DNA from: Fenollaria timonensis
GTDB lineage: Bacteria > Bacillota > Clostridia > Tissierellales > Peptoniphilaceae
Reading direction: 5' to 3'
Assembly (NCBI RefSeq): GCF_001457835.1
Contig: NZ_LN898230.1
Span: 513,600-577,599 of the forward strand
Length of the DNA: 64,000 nt
Below are positions 61,988-64,000 of the stretch, in pieces (within the stretch, counting starts at the first letter, position 1; each line of letters starts with the position of its first letter). The translations under genes were made by a program, and so were the position numbers. The notes under the pieces are model-generated. The model ran no database searches and was not told the origin of the DNA. It was given only the letters and a program-made list of their open reading frames with translations.

Positions 61988-62016
61988 ATTATACATAAAA
62001 GAACAAAAAATTACAA
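61988..62016 (-). promoter_or_regulatory. Promoter of the DUF4190-lgt cluster
   Basis: On the - strand TTGTAA (62011-62016), 17 bp, TATAAT (61988-61993). It stands back to back with the dnaE promoter. Confidence 0.7.
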
Positions 62017-62046
62017 GAAAATTGAATATTAAAATGACTAATTATA

Positions 62047-62055
62047 TGGTATAAT
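62047..62055 (+). promoter_or_regulatory. Extended -10 promoter of dnaE
   Basis: TGGTATAAT (62047-62055) is a good extended -10; the -35 position (62027-62032, TATTAA) is poor. AGAGGTGA follows before the ATG at 62075. Confidence 0.55.
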
Positions 62056-62074
62056 AAATATTAGAGGTGATTTT

Positions 62075-64000
62075 ATGAGTTTTACGCATCTACATTTACA
62101 TACTGAGTACTCTTTGCTTGATGGCTCAAACAAGATAAGTGAGCTAATTGACAGAGTTAAAGAGCTTGGCATGGACGCATGTGCCATAACTGACCATGGC
62201 AACATGTATGGCGTAATCAAATTTTATAAGGAAGCGAAGGCGAAGGGCATCAAGCCAATCATTGGCTGCGAGGTCTATGTTTGTGATGACAAACTTGTTA
62301 AAGACAAGGAAACGCCTTACTATCACTTAATACTTTTATGTGAGAACGAAAAAGGATACAAAAACCTTATAAAGATAGTTTCTGACGCCTCTATTAACGG
62401 TTACTATTACAAGCCAAGAACTGATTTTAAATACCTTTATGAGCACAGCGAAGGACTCATAGCCTTGTCAGCCTGCTTAGGCGGCGAAGTGCAAAAGATG
62501 ATACTTGATCAAAACCTTGATGGAGCGAAGAAAGCGGCTCTTAGGTATAAGGATATATTTGGAGAAAATAATTTCTTCTTAGAGCTTCAAGACCACGGCA
62601 TCAAGGAGCAAGCTTATGTGAATAATTATCTTATGGAGCTTTCTAAAGAGCTTGATATTGGTCTAGTCGCTACAAACGACTGCCATTACTTAAGGAAAGA
62701 AGATGCCAAGGTTCATGATGTGCTTTTATGTATACAAACTCTTTCAAAGATTGACGACGAGAACAGAATGCGTTTCCCAAGCGAAGAGTTTTATGTGAAG
62801 AGTCCTGAGGAGATGGCGAAGCTATTTGCATATGCGCCTGAGGCCATAAAAAATACTGAAATTATTAAAGATAGATGCAATATAGAAATTGAATTTCATC
62901 AAAAACATTTACCAAACTTTGAGATAGAAGAGGATATGACTCACGCTGAATACTTACACAAACTTTGTGAAGAGGGCTTAGTAAAGAGATATGGAAATGT
63001 AAGCGATGATATCAAGAACAGGATGGAGACTGAATTTAAGATTATTGACTCCATGGGTTATGTTGACTACTTTTTGGTAGTTAGAGACTTTATTATGTAT
63101 GCTAAAGAAAATGGTATACCAGTTGGCCCAGGAAGAGGCTCGGCGGCAGGAAGTGTTGTTTCATACGCCTTAGGCATAGTTGATGTTGATCCATTAAAAT
63201 ACGATTTACTTTTTGAAAGATTTTTAAATCCTGAAAGGGTTTCCATGCCCGATATAGACGTAGACTTTGGTTACGAAAGAAGATCTGAAGTTATTGACTA
63301 TGTTATTAGGAAATATGGAGAAGATAAAGTTAGCCAGATAATTACCTTCGGTACACTAGCTGCGAGAGCCGTTATTCGTGACGTTGCTAGAGCTTTAGAT
63401 GTGCCGCTAAATAAGGCAGATGCACTTGCTAAGATGGTTCCAAGGGACCTAGATATCACCATCGACAAAGCATTAGAGAGAAATCCTGAATTTAAAAAAG
63501 CTTACGATGAAGATGAAGAAGCAAAGAAGATTATAGATATATCAAGACAATTAGAGGGCCTACCTAGAAATATAGGTACACATGCGGCCGGCATATTGAT
63601 TACGGAAGAGACTATTACAAATCACTTGCCATTGGTTAAAAATAAAGAATCGATATCAACGCAATTCACAATGACGGAGCTTGAAGAGCTAGGCTTTTTA
63701 AAGATGGACTTCCTTGGACTAAGGAACTTAACTGTGATTCAAGACGCACTTGATATGATAGAGCAAAACTATAGAAAAAAAGTCGATTTTGACCATATGG
63801 AATGCGACGATAAAAACGTTATAGGCCTATTTACAGAGGCTGAGACCATAGGCATATTTCAATTTGAGTCGGTCGGTATGAGAAGGTTCTTAAAAGATTT
63901 AAGAGCACAAAAATTCGAAGACCTTATAGCCGCTAACTCATTATTCAGGCCGGGACCAATGCAATCGATACCAAAGTTTGTTGAGGCAAGGCACGATCCA
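62075..64000 (+). CDS. dnaE: DNA polymerase III alpha subunit DnaE (C-terminus outside window)
   Basis: Replicative polymerase catalytic subunit, 642 codons visible and still open at the window edge. It starts with the PHP domain (SFTHLHLHTEYSLLDGSNKI and CAITDHGNMYGVIKFY), then the C-family polymerase core with GPGRGSAAGSVVSYALGI and the catalytic PDIDVDF (about residues 393-399). The start goes straight into PHP without the exonuclease of PolC, so this is DnaE and not PolC. ATG at 62075 has AGAGGTGA ahead of it. Preceded by its own promoter, diverging from the lgt cluster. Confidence 0.97.
   Translation, partial: MSFTHLHLHTEYSLLDGSNKISELIDRVKELGMDACAITDHGNMYGVIKFYKEAKAKGIKPIIGCEVYVCDDKLVKDKETPYYHLILLCENEKGYKNLIKIVSDASINGYYYKPRTDFKYLYEHSEGLIALSACLGGEVQKMILDQNLDGAKKAALRYKDIFGENNFFLELQDHGIKEQAYVNNYLMELSKELDIGLVATNDCHYLRKEDAKVHDVLLCIQTLSKIDDENRMRFPSEEFYVKSPEEMAKLFAYAPEAIKNTEIIKDRCNIEIEFHQKHLPNFEIEEDMTHAEYLHKLCEEGLVKRYGNVSDDIKNRMETEFKIIDSMGYVDYFLVVRDFIMYAKENGIPVGPGRGSAAGSVVSYALGIVDVDPLKYDLLFERFLNPERVSMPDIDVDFGYERRSEVIDYVIRKYGEDKVSQIITFGTLAARAVIRDVARALDVPLNKADALAKMVPRDLDITIDKALERNPEFKKAYDEDEEAKKIIDISRQLEGLPRNIGTHAAGILITEETITNHLPLVKNKESISTQFTMTELEELGFLKMDFLGLRNLTVIQDALDMIEQNYRKKVDFDHMECDDKNVIGLFTEAETIGIFQFESVGMRRFLKDLRAQKFEDLIAANSLFRPGPMQSIPKFVEARHDP

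Overview
The window is a stretch of chromosome from a low-GC, Gram-positive-type anaerobe. The gene content (clostridial-order Rnf complex, tRNA-Sec, a large Opp peptide importer, RadC-MreC-MreD-PBP2 block, no outer-membrane genes) fits the Firmicutes, most likely the Tissierellia/Peptoniphilaceae (anaerobic cocci that ferment peptides and amino acids). The species assignment is inference. Genes are dense and mostly on the + strand. At least ten promoters have a TATAAT-like -10 box exactly 17 bp from a -35 box, and several genes appear to start with TTG.

Layout. 1-890: the 5' part of an IS30-family transposase on the - strand, cut by the window edge. 912-8523: an oligopeptide ABC importer operon (oppA-oppB-oppC-oppD-oppF plus a small membrane protein) ending in a strong terminator. 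OppC carries a complete set of seven RCC1-like repeats in its extracellular loop, and OppF has a long helical insert. 8524-8974: a gene-free AT-rich stretch with perfect heptanucleotide repeats. 8975-12125: two membrane proteins of poorly known role and a convergent UvrD-like helicase. 12173-16120: nitroreductase-like protein, transaldolase, GlpX and Rho. 16134-23461: the translation/transcription operon rimP-nusA-ylxR-infB-rbfA-nrnA-truB-ribF behind a strong promoter and an attenuator-like hairpin. 23479-26451: rpsO with a structured leader, pnp, dut. 26451-31970: uppP, ftsK, rimO, pgsA, cinA. 31984-36298: recA followed by an SbcD-like nuclease and an SbcC-like ATPase split over three genes, the first break falling just after the presumed zinc hook.

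36354-39236: phosphoglucomutase with an unexplained N-terminal extension, tRNA-Sec (UCA), rpsT (TTG start) and tRNA-Lys (CUU). 39291-44647: polA, coaE, a lytic transglycosylase and an orphan peptide-binding lipoprotein. 44644-50643: rnfCDGEAB with a NusG-II protein and a Gx-transporter, i.e. ferredoxin:NAD+ coupling for energy conservation. 50636-58543: radC, mreC, mreD (no mreB here), an outsized PBP2, and the radical-SAM/DUF2344 pair. 58568-59312: a folate ECF substrate-binding protein under a tetrahydrofolate riboswitch. 59408-61949: a - strand cluster (DUF2812-like multi-pass protein, Lgt, DUF4190 protein). 62075-64000: the N-terminal 642 codons of dnaE, cut by the window edge.

Most of the window is conserved housekeeping DNA. 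The least ordinary parts are the modified Opp transporter (propeller in OppC, helical insert in OppF), the three-gene split SbcC next to recA, the very long PBP2 and the extended phosphoglucomutase. No CRISPR array, prophage or obvious defence island is present.
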